A stretch of DNA of 64,000 bases, taken from contig MWDD01000012.1 of the NCBI GenBank assembly GCA_002070375.1, forward strand, positions 1-64,000. The letters run 5' to 3'. Origin of the DNA: a bacterium ADurb.Bin157. Lineage in GTDB: Bacteria > Muiribacteriota > Ozemobacteria > Ozemobacterales > Ozemobacteraceae. Positions 62,370-64,000 of the stretch are shown in pieces (position 1 is the stretch's first letter; every line of letters begins with the position of its first letter). The notes beneath the pieces were generated by a model, which had not been told where the DNA came from, made no database searches, and saw only the letters and a list, made by a program, of their open reading frames with translations. The translations under genes were made by a program, and so were the position numbers.

Positions 62370-62801
62370 ATGAAAAAAGCCGCTCGTTCCGGCGTCTCGC
62401 TTGTCGAGACAATGGTTGGCATAATACTGTTCTTTCTTGTCTTTGGCGCGACCTTCAGAGCCTTTGCTCCCACTGCCACCGCAAGTCATAACTTGCTGCG
62501 CGGCGCGACAATAGCCATGAATGCGTGCAACTGGTATTTGAATGAGTTAGAGCAGAGAATTCAGTATGAAGGCGCTTTGCCCGCATCAGAATTAGGGGAA
62601 AAAGATGTCACGGGTCTTTTCGTAAAAGAAAATTTTTCTGATATCGTTATGTTGCGTTCTCTTAAAGCAACTTCAAATATTACTCTTACAAAAAATCTGT
62701 ATAACGCAAAAATCACATTCAGATGGGGAAACAGCGAAGGCGACAAAGTGCGAAACCATAATTTCGAATTGTCCCGACTTCTTGTTCAGCCAAATTTCTA
62801 G
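62370..62801 (+). CDS. PilV/GspI-like prepilin
   Basis: 143 residues. The prepilin N-terminus SGVSLVETMVGIILFFLVFG follows a basic leader and keeps Glu5. The soluble domain is short and unassigned. It is the first gene of a second pseudopilin operon that continues off the window. Confidence 0.82.
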   Translation: MKKAARSGVSLVETMVGIILFFLVFGATFRAFAPTATASHNLLRGATIAMNACNWYLNELEQRIQYEGALPASELGEKDVTGLFVKENFSDIVMLRSLKATSNITLTKNLYNAKITFRWGNSEGDKVRNHNFELSRLLVQPNF

Positions 62802-62819
62802 CTTTTTCAAGGTAGACAA

Positions 62820-63320
62820 ATGAAACATAAAAAAAACGGCATTACTTTAGTGGAGATCCTTATCGCGATAGCTGTGCTTGGTCTGATGATGACTTTTTTG
62901 TTCCCGATTTTTTCATATTCACGGCGCGCGGGCACAACAATGAACCGTCTCGATGTTTACCACGACATTCGAAAGGTAGATCACGCCATATCGGGTGAAT
63001 TGAAATTGGGCTCGGGGGTATTGTACCCTCCTAAACCCGCCGGAGACTCAACAACCGACTGGTATTCCCAAGTGATTTTCAGAAACCACTTAAATCAAGT
63101 GCTAATGGTCTATTTAAACGAACAAGATAAATTAGTTTTATTTAACTACGACGACATTAAAGATTCGTATTTATCGCTTGGCCGCTTTTTAGGCTCTAAG
63201 GTCAAAGATTTTGCGGTGCGCAGGCACGGCAATTCCGTAATCGAATACAAACTTACATTTGAAATTGAAAAACAAGATTTTACTATTTCTAATCGCATTA
63301 CATTGGTAAATGTCTTTTAA
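62820..63320 (+). CDS. PilW/GspJ-like prepilin
   Basis: 166 residues. Prepilin motif NGITLVEILIAIAVLGLMM with Glu5, then a soluble domain with LGSKVKDFAVRRHGNSVIEY near the end, a pattern seen in GspJ/PilW-type proteins. It lies 18 bp after the previous gene and 12 bp before the next one. Confidence 0.85.
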   Translation: MKHKKNGITLVEILIAIAVLGLMMTFLFPIFSYSRRAGTTMNRLDVYHDIRKVDHAISGELKLGSGVLYPPKPAGDSTTDWYSQVIFRNHLNQVLMVYLNEQDKLVLFNYDDIKDSYLSLGRFLGSKVKDFAVRRHGNSVIEYKLTFEIEKQDFTISNRITLVNVF

Positions 63321-63332
63321 AGGAGGTCTAAG

Positions 63333-64000
63333 ATGAGGCGAAAAGGTTCGGCCATCATGATGGCTATTATTCTCGGCTCTGTATTTTTTATGGCCGTAAG
63401 CGGACTTTTACGGCATTCTTCGGGCGAAATGAAACATATAAAAGCCGTCAGTTCGGTTAAAAAAGCCGAAATGCTTGCCATGTCAGGCATAGATTGGGCC
63501 GAAAGCGAGCTTAGGGTGGGGCGTTGGTATGGCAAAGACTTTGAGCCTTACGAAAAAAATATAGGCGAGCATCAAACTTTTGGAGTAAAAGACCTAACCC
63601 CCTTCGGTTCAGGCGAAGGCAAAGTGAAAATTGTTTGTGAAGACGTTGCTAACAAGGTTCCCGGAGAAAACATGTACGGAATGCAAAAGATATGGTTTTT
63701 GCATCATATTAATGTTTATGCTCTTGGGCAATTTGAAAACCAAAAATGTTTAATCTACGGTCGTTATATTGTTTCCCCCGAACCGATTTTGAACAGCAAG
63801 TCTACAGACGGCGCCGGTTTTACAAGCCCCGAACACGGGATTCCCGGCGCAGTCGGTGTTGCGGCATCAAAATCTATGGTTAACGGTGAAGAAATATTTG
63901 ATTATGTTGTAAAAGAAGTTAAAGTGTCGCAATACGACAATGTTGATGTGAACACAGTTGTGGCAATATTAAACCCGCTGAATGATCCTGACACGAATAT
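63333..64000 (+). CDS. PilX/GspK-like pseudopilin (3' end outside window)
   Basis: The frame is open from the ATG at 63333 (AGGAGG 7 bases upstream) to the window edge, 222 codons. The N-terminus MRRKGSAIMMAIILGSVFFM has the PilX/GspK pattern: basic leader, Gly, hydrophobic helix without Glu5. KAEMLAMSGIDWAESEL matches the early helix seen in PilX/GspK proteins. Together with the two genes before it, it forms an I-J-K-like minor pseudopilin set. Confidence 0.78.
   Translation, partial: MRRKGSAIMMAIILGSVFFMAVSGLLRHSSGEMKHIKAVSSVKKAEMLAMSGIDWAESELRVGRWYGKDFEPYEKNIGEHQTFGVKDLTPFGSGEGKVKIVCEDVANKVPGENMYGMQKIWFLHHINVYALGQFENQKCLIYGRYIVSPEPILNSKSTDGAGFTSPEHGIPGAVGVAASKSMVNGEEIFDYVVKEVKVSQYDNVDVNTVVAILNPLNDPDTN

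Overview
The window is AT-rich and densely packed, and comes from a diderm, probably anaerobic bacterium. Outer-membrane evidence is a TonB/ExbB/ExbD set beside a beta-barrel gene, three OmpH/Skp-like periplasmic proteins, an ECF sigma/anti-sigma/HtrA envelope-stress cluster and a bacterial alpha-2-macroglobulin. Anaerobic evidence is class III ribonucleotide reductase with its radical-SAM activase and a three-domain NifU plus NifS. Long sensory cyclases and several pseudopilin genes recall poorly cultured phyla such as Riflebacteria or Muiribacteriota, but that placement is a guess from gene content.

Layout. 1-4707 (minus): two tandem, end-overlapping membrane sensor proteins; the complete one ends in a class III cyclase domain with altered catalytic residues. 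4819-10821 (minus): a 2000-residue alpha-2-macroglobulin with its own promoter and terminator. 11041-13049 (plus): nifU-nifS. 13037-15954 (minus): apbE, a NusG-domain-II protein, a Gx-family membrane protein, maf and coaD as one overlapping operon. 16100-17324 (plus): clpP and a methyltransferase. 17326-22715 (minus): plug-less barrel, exbB, exbD, tonB, cyclophilin, murB. 22918-24411 (plus): M14 carboxypeptidase. 24519-28154 (plus): HD-GYP protein, ECF sigma, anti-sigma and HtrA. 28232-30237 (plus): PTS EIIA and two exported proteins. 30242-32077 (minus): membrane-anchored beta-propeller. 32465-35331 (plus): nrdD-nrdG. 35416-38920 (plus): glycosyltransferase, small membrane protein and GH13 enzyme.

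38922-48843 (minus) is the most distinctive region: one operon encoding an exported protein, three divergent OmpH/Skp-like proteins, a 1561-residue secreted protein and three pseudopilin-like proteins. It looks like a dedicated assembly line for a giant surface or pilus-tip protein, with the Skp-like proteins as chaperones. A thioredoxin-fold protein without catalytic cysteines and an exported EndA-type nuclease, possibly on a leaderless mRNA, lie just upstream. A second pseudopilin operon starts at 62370 and runs off the right edge.

50620-51911 holds a tRNA-Asn followed by a frameshifted gene remnant. 52104-57630 contains a CorC/CNNM protein, a MATE transporter and tldE/tldD. 57631-58486 is a GC-rich non-coding island with a predicted three-way-junction fold and three ~93-bp tandem repeats. 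58487-62127 (minus) encodes a UshA-like nucleotidase and a HATPase-GAF-GAF-GGDEF protein whose GGDEF motif is degenerate.

All calls come from reading the sequence; no database search was run.
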